NCBI GenBank assembly: GCA_034509425.1
Contig: JAVTVJ010001776.1
Coordinates: forward strand, 20,138-84,137
Direction: 5' to 3'
Source: Eopsaltria australis
Lineage: Eukaryota > Chordata > Aves > Passeriformes > Petroicidae
Length of the DNA: 64,000 nt
A program made the position numbers and the translations under genes. Each line of letters begins with the position of its first letter. Within the stretch, counting starts at the first letter, position 1. Under the pieces are notes generated by a model that saw nothing but the letters and a program-made list of their open reading frames with translations, did no database searches and was not told where the DNA came from. Shown piece after piece: positions 46,790-59,026 of the stretch.

Positions 46790-49700
46790 TCAGCCTGATT
46801 TGCACTGGGGCAATTTGGCTTCCTGGCATATTTTACTGATCTGTCTCTTTAGTGTCTGATTCATCCTCTCTACCTGTCCATTTGATTGTGGTCTCCATGG
46901 TGTGTGGAGGTCCCAAACTATTGCCAGTAGCCTGCTCACTTTTCTTACCACGGTAGCTACAAAATGAGGACCCCTGTGCGAAGATATTCCTAAAGGCACC
47001 CCAAACCTGGTAATTATCTCCTGCAGTAGCCACTTTACTGTTTCTTTTGCCTGATTGGCACGACAGGGAAGGGCTTCGGGCCATCCTGAAAATGTGTCAA
47101 CCCCCACTAACAGATATTTGTACCCTCGAGTTTTTGGTAATTCTACAAAATCTACTTGCCAGTAATCTCCTGGTTCTATCCCTACCCGAAGTCTCCCTAG
47201 CTGTGCCTATCGTCTAGCTACTGGATTGTTTTTCAAGCAAATTTCACATTTTGACATTGATTTTGCCATTGTTAGCATCCGTACTGAGATTGCACTTTGT
47301 TTTAGCAATTTTACCAATGCTTCTGCTCCCCAGTGACACTCGTTGTGCTTCATCTGTAGGACTTCTCTCATTATCAAGGAGGGTAGCACTATTTGTCCTT
47401 GTGTAGTTACATACCACCCTTTTGAATTCTTCTGTGCATTTAGTAGATGTCCCAGCTTCTCATCTTCTGTTGAATATTCTGGTTCTGAAGGTAAATTGAA
47501 TTGAGATACATTAAGCTTTGTGGGTATCAACGCTATTGTTATTTGCACTTCTTGAGCAGCCTATTGGGCTGTCCAGTCTGCCAGATTGCCCTCACAGATC
47601 TTGGTGTTCCCTGACTGATGTGCTTTGCAGTGTATAACTGCGACTTGTTCAGGTTTTTGTACTGCTTTTATCAATTGTAGAACTGCATCTTGATGTTTGA
47701 TATGTATTTGTTGGGAGGATAGCAACCCTCTCTCTTTCCACAGTGCTCCATGTACATGGACGATCCCGAAAGCATATTTGGAGTCAGTCCAAATATTTAC
47801 CTTCTTCCCTTCACTCAATTCTAGTGCTCTGGTTAAGGCCACTAGTTCTGCCCTCTGGGCAGATGTATTTGGTGGTAATGCCTTTGCTTCTACTACGGTA
47901 CTGATTGTTGTTACCGCATATCCAGCGTATCTGGTCCCAATCTCCATGAAGCTGCTTCAGTCTGTGAGTAACTCCCAGTCTGGTTGCTCCAGCGGGACGT
48001 CTTTCAGGTCTTTTCTCACTGAGTAGGTGTATTCTATTACCTCTATGCAGTCATGGTCTAGTGGGCCTTCCTCAGCTGTAGTACCTAGGAACAAGGCTGG
48101 ATTCAAAAGGTTAGTTGTCTTTAGTGTGACATCATCCTGCTCGGTCAGGATTACCTGGAATTTTATCATCCTGCTTGGAGATAGCCAATGGCCCCCCTTT
48201 TTCTCCAAAACAGTGGTGACAATGTGTGGCACATAGACATCTATGTGCCTTCCCATTGTGAGCTTCCGGGGTTCTTTTATCAGTATCACAGTGGCTGCAA
48301 CTGCTCGCAGACATGCAGGCCACCCGGTACTTACATTGTCCAGCTGTTTGGAGAAATAGCCTACTGGCCTTTTCCAACTCCCCAGACGTTGGGTCAGGAT
48401 TCCCAGTGCCAGGCGTTGCCTTTCATGCACAAACAGTTGAAAGTCTTTGGACAAATCAGGTAATCCTAACGCCGGAGCCATTGTCAATCCTTCTTTCAGT
48501 TTCAGGAAGGCTTCCCTTTGTGCTTTGCCCCAACTGAACGGCTGCATCTTCTGGGCTTCATACAGGGGTTTGGCAATGAGTCTATAGTCCATGATCCACA
48601 GGCAGCACCATCCTGCCATCCCCAAGAAGACTCGCAGCTCGTGGAGATTCCGGGCCTCTGGAATAGCACAAATAGCTTGGATACGGTTAGTACCTAATTT
48701 TCTTTGTCCTTGTGAAATTTCACATCCCAGGTAAATTACAATCTGTTGGGCAATTTGTGCTTTTCCCTTGGACACTTTGTATCCTCCCATGCCCAGTGAG
48801 TTCAAAATCTCAATTGTTACCTTAATGCAGGTTGCCTTTTCTTCTGTTGCTATTAGTATATCATCAGTGTATTGTAGCAAAAGGTATTGATCTCTTGGTA
48901 CCTGCCCTTGGTTGGTCCAGATCTCCAGCTCCTTTGCCAGTTGTTTCCCAAATAGGGTTGTGGAGTTTTTATAACCCATGGGAAGTCGGGTCCAAGTGAG
49001 CTGGGTCTTTCTTCCGTTTTCTGGATTTTCCCATTCAAGGGCAAACAGCTTCCTACTTTCTTTGTCAAGGTAGATGCAGAAAAAGGCATCTTTTAAATCA
49101 ATTATGGCAAACCACCTGTACATCTCCTTCACGGATGCCAACAATGTATAAGGATTAGCAACTACGGGGTATATGTCCTTGGTTATTTCATTTATTGCCC
49201 TTAGGTCTTGTACTAACCTGTAATCCCCATTGGGTTTCTTCACCGGAAATATTGGTGTGTTATATTCTGATTCACATTCCTCTAAAATCTGATATTTTAG
49301 AAATGTATCAATAGTCTCTGCTATTCCCTGCCGAGCCTCTGGTTTTATAGGGTACTGTTTGATTTGCACAGTCTTTGCTCCCTCTTTTAGCTCTACATGG
49401 ACTGGTTGTGCTAACTTAGATTTTCCAGGTATCTCTGTTTCCCATACTGAGGGTATTACTGAATCTTCTACTTCCTTAGGGACTCCCGCAACTGGTTTCT
49501 CTTTTATCATTAGAATTTTTCCCGTGTTTGACTCTGGTATTTTCATTAACAATTCCCCATTCTCAAAAGTTATTACTGCATCAAGCTTTGCCAGTAAATC
49601 CCTGCCCAAGAGGGGGATGGGACATTCTGGGGCATACAAAAATTCTTGAGTTAGCACTTTGTTCCCAAAGCACAAATGTAGGGGATGCAGGAATGGACGA

Positions 49701-50062
49701 TTTTCTTCCTTCCCTGTGGCCCCAACTATTGTAGTGGATCTGTTCCCGATCTGCCCCTCTAGATCATTTAAAAATGAATGCGTAGCCCCAGTGTCAATCA
49801 AAAATTTCACAGCCTTTTCCCCAAGTTGTATAGTCACTAAAGTTTCCTGCGATATATTTGGCCCCATTCCAGAATATAATACCATCACCTTGGCAACCTC
49901 TTCCTGCTGGAACTGATGATCTTGGCCAAACCGGCTTGGGCATTCCTGTTTCCAATGCCCAGGGAGATGGCAATAAGCACATTCATTAAAAGCCAATGGT
50001 CTCCCGCAGCCTGTCTGTTGAAGGTTGGATCTAGTTCTTTTCCTCAGGAATTTTTCTCCCAT
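46790..50062 (-). pseudogene. pol: ERV-4 nucleocapsid-protease-pol pseudogene
   Basis: A single frame runs from nucleocapsid (CAYCHLPGHWKQEC, one CCHC knuckle) straight into protease (DTGATHS) and reverse transcriptase without the usual gag-pol stop. The catalytic box is YTDD in place of YVDD/YMDD. RNase H follows an in-frame stop at 47957-47959, another stop lies at 47561-47563, and integrase carries a stop at 47207-47209. Integrase shows the zinc-binding region (HWGAEALV and CEIC) and the core (first Asp near 47130, then SHRGPHF, where the catalytic Asp-Asn is replaced, and VERMNQ). It ends abruptly at 46790, so the C-terminal domain is deleted. Confidence 0.85.
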
Positions 50063-50078
50063 GGGTTGCTAGGACACA

Positions 50079-50890
50079 AATGACTTAAGAGAAACAAAGC
50101 ACAAGGCTAGAGCCTTTCTCCGTGGCAGGGTGGGGCAAAATTGCCCCTCATGGAAGCAGAGCCTGGTAACGCGAGATTTGGAGAGACTGAAAAGCAAGGG
50201 CAGAGGGAGGTCACGCTCTCTTGCTCGGTACCCTCGGAGCGGGACGGTCAGAGCTGCTGTCTGCTGAACCCACGGCCCCTGAGAAGCCAGCGCGGAGCTG
50301 CCGGTCTGTCTGCTGTGAGTCTCTGCCCTCTGCCCCATCCGGAGCCGACCTGCCTGCCACCAGCCCGCTTTTCTCCGCTACATTGTAGTGGGGTTTTTCC
50401 CTGCACGTGGAGACCCCTTACCGTCCCAGCTCCCTGTGTCCCGGGATCCTGCTGTGGCACCAACACCAGCTGCCCCTCCCGAGGGTCTGTGGAGCAAGGG
50501 CTCTCCTCCATCCCTCCCTGCTTCGGGCAGCCGCCATTGCCGTGTGCTACCTGAGCTCACGCCAGAGCGCCCCTGCAGCCACCGGGGAATCACCGCACCC
50601 AGAGCGCCCCTGCAGGCTGTGACTGGAACTGCACTGAAAAGAAAAGGTGCCTGAAGCCGAGCAGGCTGCCACTGGGTTTCTAGTTCTGTTTGTTGGTCAA
50701 CGTTATAGTTCTTATTTGTTATCCTTGTTTTAGATAGTAGTAAAGAACTGTTATTCCTATTGCCATATCTTTGCCTGAGAGCCTCTTGATTTCAAATTTA
50801 TAATAATTCGGAGGGAGAGGGGTTACAGTTTCCCATTCCAAGGGAGGCTCCTGCCTTCCTTAACAGACACCTGTCCTTCAAACCAGGACA
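50079..50890 (+). repeat. Sense LTR-like element F
   Basis: GC-rich U3-like part (50140-50600), then AGTAAAGAACTGTTATTCC and a TATAATAATTCGGAGGG tail, closing with AACCAGGACA at 50881-50890. It abuts the truncated ERV-4 on the left and a truncated LTR-A on the right. The start is approximate and no target duplication was found. Open frames at 50141-50654 are compositional. Confidence 0.55.
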
Positions 50891-51793
50891 TATACCTAAG
50901 ACAAAGGGAAAGAAAAGACCAAGCAATATCTGAACCAACTCCTCAGACCATCCCTCCTTCCCCCACCTCTCCATTTTTTCTCCCTGACAACACACAAAAG
51001 ATAACACTTCTACTTCCAGTCACTTTACCAGGTTTCAAATAGCTCTTGTTCCAGTTCATTTAGGGAGAGAAATCTCTTTTGTTTATACCATGGATTTTCT
51101 GTAAGAAAAATACAGGTTTTTATGGGTCTGCAGCCCCACCATCAGCTGCCACCTAGAAGAAAGATCAGCTTGTGGTGGATTTCCCTCCCACTCCAGCAGC
51201 CTTCCCACAGCCACTATGGTGGGTCATGAACAGTCCATGGGGTACCTTTTTAAGGATGCACAGTTCAACTGCAGCAACAAAGAAAATCCCTTCTTCTGTG
51301 TCTAGCAACACAGGTTCTCCTGACCACACAGGTTCTCTAGCTGGACTGCATGGAGTCCAGCGCAGGGGCCTGGCCCGGAGCAGGGGCCTGGCCCTGTCTG
51401 GTGTAGCTGACCTGTCGGCTGAACTGCATCTGCCGAGAATTCCACCCGGTTCCTCCCCCATGCCCAGCTGCAGCTGCACGGCCGCTCTAAACCTCCCTTA
51501 CACCCCCTCCCTCCTTTGGAAGGAGGCGGGGGGACAGTGCCTTACCCGGGAGAGAAGCAGGGAGATGCTCCTCTCTACAAAGCACCAGGCCAAAAGAGGA
51601 AGAGGCTCCAAGGGTCTTTGCTGATATATGGCTTTTCCTAAAAGGCGGATCAACTTTTTAACTGGTGCACATACACATCAATCCTTCAAACTACCTGGTT
51701 ATTGGCTCTCTCTCTCAGGAAGGAAGTTGTATCACTTGCTGCAGCATAGGTCACTTCCTAGGTTTTGACCCCTCCTGACTAAGCCAGGAGACA
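50891..51793 (-). repeat. LTR-A copy, antisense, truncated and internally deleted
   Basis: Matches 25449-26928 but lacks the outer ~140 bases at its left edge (replaced by element F) and an internal ~560 bases (junction near 51345). The right end (GGAGACA) joins the 68-bp array. Its flank is the reverse complement of the flank of the LTR-A copy at 57336, so both derive from one insertion that was later duplicated in inverted orientation. Confidence 0.75.
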
Positions 51794-53413
51794 TCCCAGC
51801 TCTTGGGGAGCCTGGGGAATCCTGGGATGCCCCCATGGAGCCTCTGTGAGTGTCTGTGACATCCTGGCTATTTTGTATCCTAAGGACACGTGGGAATCCC
51901 CATGGAGCCCTTGTGACTGTCTCTGAAGTCCTGGCTCTTTGGAACCCTGGGGACACTTGAGATGTCACTGCGAGGCCCCTGTGATTGTCTGTGACATCCC
52001 AACTCTTTGGCAGATTGGGGATTCCGGGGATGTCAACCTGGAATACCTTTGAGTGTCTGGGATGTCATGGGTCATTGGTACCCTGGGGACTCCTGGGAAT
52101 TCCCAATGGAGCCCCTGTGAGTCTCTGTGACATCCCAGCACTTGGGCGCTCTGGGAATTCCGTGGATGTCCCCATGGAAATCGTGTGAGTTTCTGAGACA
52201 TCGTGGCTCTTTGGCATTCTGGGAACTCTGGGGATGTCAGCCTCGAATCCCTTTGAGTGTCTCTCGCATCTTGTCTCCTTGGCAGTCTGGGGACCCCTGG
52301 GATGTTTCCATGGAGCCCTTGTGAGTGTCTGTGACATCCCTGCTTTCTGGAAGGCTAGAAATACTTGGAATGTCACCTTGGAAATCCTGTGACTGTCTGT
52401 GACATCCTGACTCTTTGGAAGACTGGGGAATCCTGGGATTTCCCCATGGAGCCCCTGTGAGTCTTTGTGACTTTCCAGCTCTTCGGGAGACTGGGGACTC
52501 CCAGGATGTCTCCATGAAGCCCTTGTGACTGTCTCTGTCATCCCAGATCTTTGGATGCCTGGGGACACCTGGAGTGTCACTCTTGAGCCCCGGTGAGTGT
52601 CTATGACATCCCAGCCTATTTGCACTCTGGGGACTCCTGGCATGCCCCCATGGATCCTCTGTGAGTGTCTTTGACATCTCGGCTCTTTGGCACCCTGGGA
52701 ACACCTGGAATGTCCCCATGGAGCACCTGTGAGTGTCTGGTACATCCTGGATCTTTCGAACTCTTGGGACACTTGGGATGTTGCCCTGGAGCCTCTAAGC
52801 GTGTCTGTGACATCCTGGCTATTTGGCAGTCTGGGGAATCCTGGGATGTCCCCATGGAGCCCCTGTGAGTCTCTGTGACATCCCTGCTCTTTGGTCATCA
52901 GGGGACCCCGGGATTTCCCTATGGAGCCCTACTGATTGTCTGTGACATGTCATTTCTTTGGCAGCCTGGGGAGTCCTGGGTTATCCCCATGGATCCCCCG
53001 TGAGACTCTGAGACATCCCAGATCTTTGGAATCCTTGGGACACCTGGAATTTCCCCATGGAGCCTTGGTGAGTTTCTGTGGCATCCTGGATCATTCGAAC
53101 TCTGGGGACTCCTGGGGAGTCACCCTGGATCCTCGGTGAGTTTCTGTGACTTCCAGGGTCCTTGGCACCAGTGGTTTCCTGGGATGTCCCCATACAGCCC
53201 CTGTGAGTGTCTGGGACATCCCAGCTCTTTGGCAGCCTGGGGACCCCTGGGATGTCCCCCTTGGTCCCATGTGAGTGTCTGTGACATGTCTGCTTTTAAC
53301 CCCTCTGGGGAGACTTGGGATGTCTTCATGGAGCCCCTGTGAGTGTCTGGGACATGCCGGCTCTTTGGCAGCCTGGGGACTCCTTGGATGTCACCCTGGA
53401 ACCCCAGTCAATG
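51794..53413. repeat. 68-bp tandem repeat array, forward block 1 (about 24 units)
   Basis: The anchor GATGTC recurs at 52029, 52165, 52233, 52301 and 52369, spacings of 136, 68, 68 and 68. A consensus unit has GATGTCCCCATGGAGCCC, then TGTGAGTGTCTGTGACATCC, then CTCTTTGGCAGCCTGGGGA. GGGATGTC and GACATCCC within a unit are complementary and could form an 8-bp stem. Long minus-strand open frames (for example 52065-52898) result from the repeat. Confidence 0.95.
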
Positions 53414-54830
53414 TGTAGTGGTTTTAATTGGCCTATTGGAATTTTTTGGTTAACTCCAGCATACTTATCAAAATTACATGGTTTTTGTTTTGAGATAAGG
53501 ATTACTAGTAGGCAAGGCAGTTTTACACTTTATAGAATATAAAAATATATGATTCACAGGTTTAAATAAGGAGTGATATTAATCAGGATTCAGAACAAAT
53601 CTTTTGGAACACCTTTTTGCCCCCTCCCCACCTCTTCATTTTTTTTCACTGACCATACAAATGCAACATTTCCACTTGTAGTTAAATTACCACCTCTGGA
53701 AACAGTTCTTTTCTCAGTTCATGTAGGGAGAGAAATTTTCTCTTCCTCTATCATGTTGATTTTCCATAGGAAACGCCGTTCCTATGGTTGTTAGCTTGAC
53801 TGCAAATATACGTCCGGAGGAAAAGATTTGCTTGCTCTGGAAAAAGCCTTCCCACTTCAGGAGCTTTCTCAGGGCTACCACAAATGGACATATGATGGCC
53901 GCTGAGGTACTTTCTTGAAGATGAACATTTCTATTACAGCGGCAACGAAATCCCCTTTCCTCATTCTTGGCAATAAAAGTCTTCTCTGATTCCTGGGGCA
54001 AGGAATCTCATCCAAGAGTCTTAGTCCACTGTTTATACCTAGAACATGACATGCCCCTTTTGTTCACCCTTTTAGGCCATTGTTTATATATGACAGGGCA
54101 TATTATAGGCAAATTGATCAACAAGTTTTTACAAGAGTATTTTCAGCCTTAAGGCACTCCTCATCTCTTCTTTTTCTAAACAGAAGCTTTGCTACATGCA
54201 TTAACTTGGAGTCATGATGTTGTACCTGTTGTAATTGTCTTCATTCCTTTTCTTTCTGTGTGCACAGAAAACGGATGTTTCCATGTCTCATCCTGCTATT
54301 GAAAGCAAACAGTTAATTAGTCTTTCGGCCCGGCGATGGTCACATGGCCTCCGCCCACGTTGTTCAAGGGTAGTATGCTCAGCCTTTGAGCTGGGGGAGA
54401 GGAGTTCGCCTGCACCGTTCTCCATCCGAGCCGCGTCTCAGCTGCAGGGGCTGGCGCGGCCGTGTCCAAACTGTAGAGGGTCACCCGAGCTCTCTCTCGC
54501 CGAGCCGCTCCGCGGAGCCGACCGGCGGGGGTGCGTATGAATTACACGGGGGCCACCCGAGTTCTCTCTTGTGCCGAGCCGCGCTGCGGAACCGACTGGC
54601 GGAACAGCGTCCAAGCTTCACGGGACCGGTCCCAAGCCCTCTTCCCACCATGCCACACGGTGCCACAGGGAAACCGGCCCAGCCCGGGCTAGGCAGGGTG
54701 GAGTCAGTAAGGCTCCTTGGCTGGGCACAGCAGAATGAAGCCTCTTTCGGCTCAGGCAGAGCCGAGCGGAGCCAATTTGGTTCCCACTCACATAGAAGTG
54801 CCGTGAGGGACTCAAACGCCGGCCCGGAGT
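53414..54830 (-). repeat. Divergent LTR-A relative, antisense, inside the array
   Basis: The left end TGTAGTGGTTTTAATTGG and the following AAGGATTACTAGTAGGCAAGGC correspond to the terminal part of LTR-A. The remainder has diverged, with a GC-rich, CpG-rich block at 54340-54800. The right edge near 54830 is approximate; the 68-bp array resumes there. Confidence 0.6.
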
Positions 54831-55620
54831 CTCATGGGATGTCCCCATTGAGCACCTGTGAATGTTTGTGACATGCCAGCTCTTTGGGTGACTGGGGACT
54901 CCTGGGATGTCCCCATGGAGCCTCTTTGAGTGTCTGTGACATGCCAGCTCTTTGGGAGACTGGGGACGCCTGGGATGCTTCATGGAGACCCTGTGAGTGT
55001 TTCTGACATGCCGGCTCTTTGGCACCATGTGAATTCATGGGATGTCTCCATGGAGCTGCTGGCATTGTCTGTGATATCCTGGTTTTTTGGCACTCTGGGG
55101 ACTCCTGGGATGCCACTCTGGAGCCCCTGTGAATGTCTGTGACATCCCAGCTCTTTAAGAGCCTAGGAATACCTGGGATGTCTGCATGGATCCCCTGTGA
55201 GTGTCTGTGACATCTCAAATCTTTGGCAGCTTTGGGAATCATGGCATTTCGCTTTGGAGCCCCTGTGAGTGTCTGTGATATCCCTGCTGTTTAGCACTCT
55301 AGGGATTCCCGGGATGTCCCCATGGAACCCTTGTGAGTGTCTGTGACATGCTGGCTCTTTGGCACCCTTGGGTCTCCTGGGAAGTCCCCATGGAACCCTT
55401 GTGAGTGTCTGTGACATCCCAAGTCCTTGGCAACCCGGCGTGTCCTGGGATGTCCGCATTGAGCACCTGTGAATGTCTGTGACATCCCGGCTCTTTGGCA
55501 GCCTGGGGACACCTGCAAAGTCTTGATGGAGCCCCTGTGAGTGTCTGTGACATCCTGGCTCTTTGGCAGCCTGGGGACTACTGGCATGTCACATGGAGCC
55601 CCTGTGAATGTCTGTGATGT
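54831..55620. repeat. 68-bp array, forward block 2 (about 12 units)
   Basis: Same unit and orientation as block 1, interrupted on the right by LTR-B. Confidence 0.9.
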
Positions 55621-56138
55621 TGTTGCATTTTGCCCCATCCTGCAAAAGAATCTCGAGATCTTTTTAGCAAGGAGGTAATATACAGGGGATCTTTATTTTG
55701 AAGGTGTTCTGGAGCAGTTATGGAAAGGTCTCCATATAAGCCCACCCCCTCCAAGGGTCAGGACATATTTATAGCTTTTAGGAAATTAGCAGAATTGATT
55801 AAAAGCACCAATAAGGAGAACAAGTTGTTATTCAATTCCCCCACAGGTCCAGCCCCTTCTTTGGAGCCCCCTCTTAGCACTGGCTCTATTTGTTTATGGA
55901 AATGGGCCTCACAGTTGTTTTTGGCCTTGGTTCCCAGGAAGAACCAAGATAGGACAGGGCCTGTTACCCCCTGTGGCTTGGAGCTCTGGAATTTGTTTTG
56001 TGTTTCTGCTTAGGAAAAGGCCATGGAAAAGCACTGGGAAAACTAGCTATTAATACAACAGGCTAGAGAGCTACAAATATATGTGCAAAGAGTACAGAGA
56101 ACATAGAAAAGAAAAAAGGCAGAAACCAAACGGCATCA
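55621..56138 (-). repeat. LTR-B copy 3, antisense, inside the array
   Basis: About 518 bp from TGTTGCATTTTGCC to CGGCATCA, homologous to the copies at 28.3 and 39.0 kb. It splits the 68-bp array and so postdates it. Confidence 0.75.
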
Positions 56139-56640
56139 ATATCATGGATCGTCGGAACCCTGGGGACTCCTGGGATGTCCCCATGGAAGCCCCTCTGATG
56201 TCTGTGATGTCCCTGCTGTTTGGCACTCTGCGGATTCCCGGGATGTCCCCATGGAACCCGTGTGAGTGTCTGTGGCATCCTGGCTCTTTGGCAGCCTGGG
56301 GTCTCCTGGGAAGTCCCCATTGAGGACCTGTAAATGTTTGTGACATGGCGGCTCTTTGGGTGTCTGGGGACTCCTGGGATGTCCCCATGGAGCCTCTTTG
56401 AGTGTCTGTGACTTTCCAGTTCTTTGGAAGTCTGGGGACACCTGGGATGCTTCATGGAGACCCTGTGAGCGTCTCTGACATCCCAGCTCTTTGGCAGCTT
56501 TGGGAATCCTAGAGCCCCTGAGAGGTTCTGTGACATCCCTGCTTTCTGGAAGGCTTGAGGCACTTGCAATGTCACCCTGGAAGCCCTGTGACTGTCTGTG
56601 ACATCCCAGATCTTTGGAACCCTGGGGAGCCTTGAGATGC
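56139..56640. repeat. 68-bp array, forward block 3 (about 7 units)
   Basis: Same orientation as blocks 1 and 2 up to about 56640, where the strand reverses. Confidence 0.9.
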
Positions 56641-57335
56641 CACTGCGGTGCCAGGATGCCACAGACAGTCACAGTGCATCCGTGCTGACATCCCAAGTCT
56701 CTCTGGGATTCCAGAAAGCAGGGATGTTACAGAAACTAACAGGGGCTCCATGGAGACAGTCCAGGAGTCCCCATGCTGCGAAAGAGAGGGGATGTCACAA
56801 TCAATCACAGGGGTTCCAGAAGGACATCCCAAGAGTCCCCAAGGTTCCAAAGAGCTGGAATGTCACAGACACTAACAGGGGCTCCATGGAGACATCCCAG
56901 GAGTCCCCAGGCTGCCAAAGAGCTGGAATGTCACAGACACTAACAGGGGCTTCGTGGGGACATTCCATGTATCCAAAGGCTGCCAAAAGTCCGGGATGTC
57001 ACAGAAAATCTCAGGATCTCCACAGTGACAGCCCAGGTGTCCCATGGCTTACAAAGAGCTGCGATGTCACAGATACTCACAGGGGCTCCATGGGGACATG
57101 CCAGGAATCTCCAGATTTCAAAAAGGCTGGGATGTCACAGACACTAACCGGGGCTCAGGAGTGACACCCCAGGTGTCCCCAGGCGTACAAAGACCCAGGA
57201 TGTCACAGACAGTCACAAGGGCTCCATGGGGATTCCCAGGTGTCCTTAGGATACAAAATAGCCAGGATGTCACAGACACTCACAGAGGCTCCATGGGGTC
57301 ATCCCAGGATTCCCCAGGCTCCCCAAGAGCTGGGA
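56641..57335. repeat. 68-bp array, inverted block (about 10 units)
   Basis: Units now read GGGATGTCACAGACACTCACAGGGGCTCCATGG on the plus strand, the reverse complement of the earlier blocks. The outer 170 bases (57162-57335) are nearly identical, in reverse, to 51794-51966. Confidence 0.9.
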
Positions 57336-58939
57336 TGTCTCCTGGCTTTGTCAGGAGGGGTCAAAATCTAGGAAGTGACCTATGCTGCAGCAAGTGATAC
57401 AACTTCCTTCCTGAGAGAGAGAGCCAATAACCAGGGAGTTTGAAGGATTGATACGTAAATAAACCAATTAAAAAGTTGATCCGCCTTCGAGGAAAAGCCA
57501 TATATCAGCAAAGACCCTTGGAGCCTCTTCCTCTTTTGGCCTGGTGCTTTGTAGAGAGGAGCATCTCCCTGCTTCTCTCCCAGGTAAGGCCCTGTCCCCC
57601 CACCTCCTTCCAAAGGAGGGAGGGGGTGTAAGGGAGGTTTAGAGCGGCCGTGCAGCTGCAGCTGGGCATGGGGGAGGAACCGGGTGGAATTCTCGGCAGA
57701 TGCAGTTCAGCCGACAGGTCAGCTACACCAGACAGGGCCAGGCAAGGACCAGGCCGGACTCCATCCAGCTCGGGCCAGGCTCTGCTCTGTCACCCTGGGC
57801 CCCACCCTGGGCCCCACCAGGCTGAGCCAGCTTCACAGAGCCAGGCACAGAGACTCTGAGAGCTTCTGCCATCCAGCTCGGACCTGTTCAAACAGCCCGG
57901 CAGGGAGCACAGGATCGTCACACTGCCAGAGAGAGAGAGAGAGAGATTAACTCTATCCATGCCTGGACTAAACTTACAGACACCCATCCTTCCTGGCACA
58001 GAGAGAGGAGCGAGTGAGGACATCTACATCAATGCAGCATAGAGACTTTGCAGTCAGTGAGGAAGGCAGGACCAATGCCTAGATGGGGCGTGTATGAGAA
58101 GTGTTTTGAGAGTGAAGCTGCAAATTCTTTTGGAGAACCATGGTTGGAGACTGAGCTAAGAAATTCCCTGTAATACATGGAGACATATTCCAAAGAGGGG
58201 ATGTGAGGTTTCTAATTGCAGCCAATGAACTGAAATACCTGGGTAAAGACAAGTAGGTGTTAAAAAAGTACAGCCTGATGAGGAACTTGAACCAAGAGAG
58301 AAGAGAGGCTGTAACCCAGAGCCCTAGTCCCAGGAAGAATGCTAGAGAACCTGAGTTGTCAGGAAAATCTGTGTTGCTAAGCACAGAAGAAAAGATTTTC
58401 TTTGTTGCTGCAATTAAACTGTGCATCCTTAAAACAGGTACCCTGTAGACTGTTCATAACCCACCATAGTGGCTGTGGGAAGGCTACAGGTATGGGAGGG
58501 ATCCACCATTAAGCTGGACTTTCTTCCGAGCAGCAGCTGATAGTGAGACAGAAGACCCATAAAAACTGTATTTTTCTTACAGAAAATCCATGGTGTAAGC
58601 AAAAGAGACTTCTCTCCCTAAATAAACTAGAGCAAGAGCTATTCCTGAAGTGGTAAACTGACTAGAAGTCGAAGTGCTGTCTTTTGTATGTTGTCGGGGA
58701 GAATGAAATGGAGAAGTGGGGGAAAGAGATGAGTGGTTTGAGGAGTTTGTTCTGGTTTTTCTTGGTTTTTTTCCTCTTTCCCTTTGTCTTAAGTATATTA
58801 ATAAAGTTTCTTTGTACTTTATAAAGTTTGAGCCTGCTTTGCCTACTCCTAATCCTCATCTCACAACAAAAATCAAGCAAATGTAAGTAAGTGTGCAAGC
58901 ACTTAGCCACAAACCTGAACAGGCGAACTAAAACCACTA
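57336..58939 (+). repeat. LTR-A copy, sense, full length
   Basis: About 1.6 kb from TGTCTCCTGG to AAACCACTA, matching 25307-26928 in reverse. It contains the polypyrimidine AG-rich block and a TTAATAAAGTTTC signal near 58798. The 68-bp array continues on its right, so it inserted into the array. Confidence 0.8.
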
Positions 58940-59026
58940 GAGCCAGGATTTCCAACCTTGCCAAAGAGCCGGCATGTCACAGACACTCACAGGGGATCCA
59001 TGCAGACAGCCCAGGTATCCCCAAAT
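58940..59026. repeat. 68-bp array, last inverted unit
   Basis: One unit in the inverted orientation (GCATGTCACAGACACTCACAGGGG), cut at CCAAAT by the ERV-3 3' LTR. Confidence 0.85.

Larger units (their letters stand above)
44213..50062 (-). mobile_element. ERV-4: gammaretrovirus-like provirus lacking its 5' end
   Basis: Reading from 50062 down: nucleocapsid, protease, reverse transcriptase, RNase H, integrase, env and 3' LTR. The single CCHC knuckle, protease in line with reverse transcriptase and a 4-bp-duplicating LTR family (see 21305-21845) point to class I. Matrix, capsid, leader, PBS and 5' LTR are missing beyond 50062, where a sense LTR abuts. Confidence 0.85.

Noticed and set aside
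50141..50654. GC-rich frames at 50.1-50.7 kb
   Set aside because: They lie in the U3-like part of a sense LTR and overlap in several phases.
52065..52898. 277-codon open frame and overlapping ones in the 51.8-57.4 kb region
   Set aside because: They are the 68-bp repeat read through in each frame; the peptide repeats with the DNA and resembles no protein family.
51794..59026. Possible CRISPR array because of regular spacing
   Set aside because: Units are contiguous degenerate tandem repeats with no unique spacers, in vertebrate DNA.
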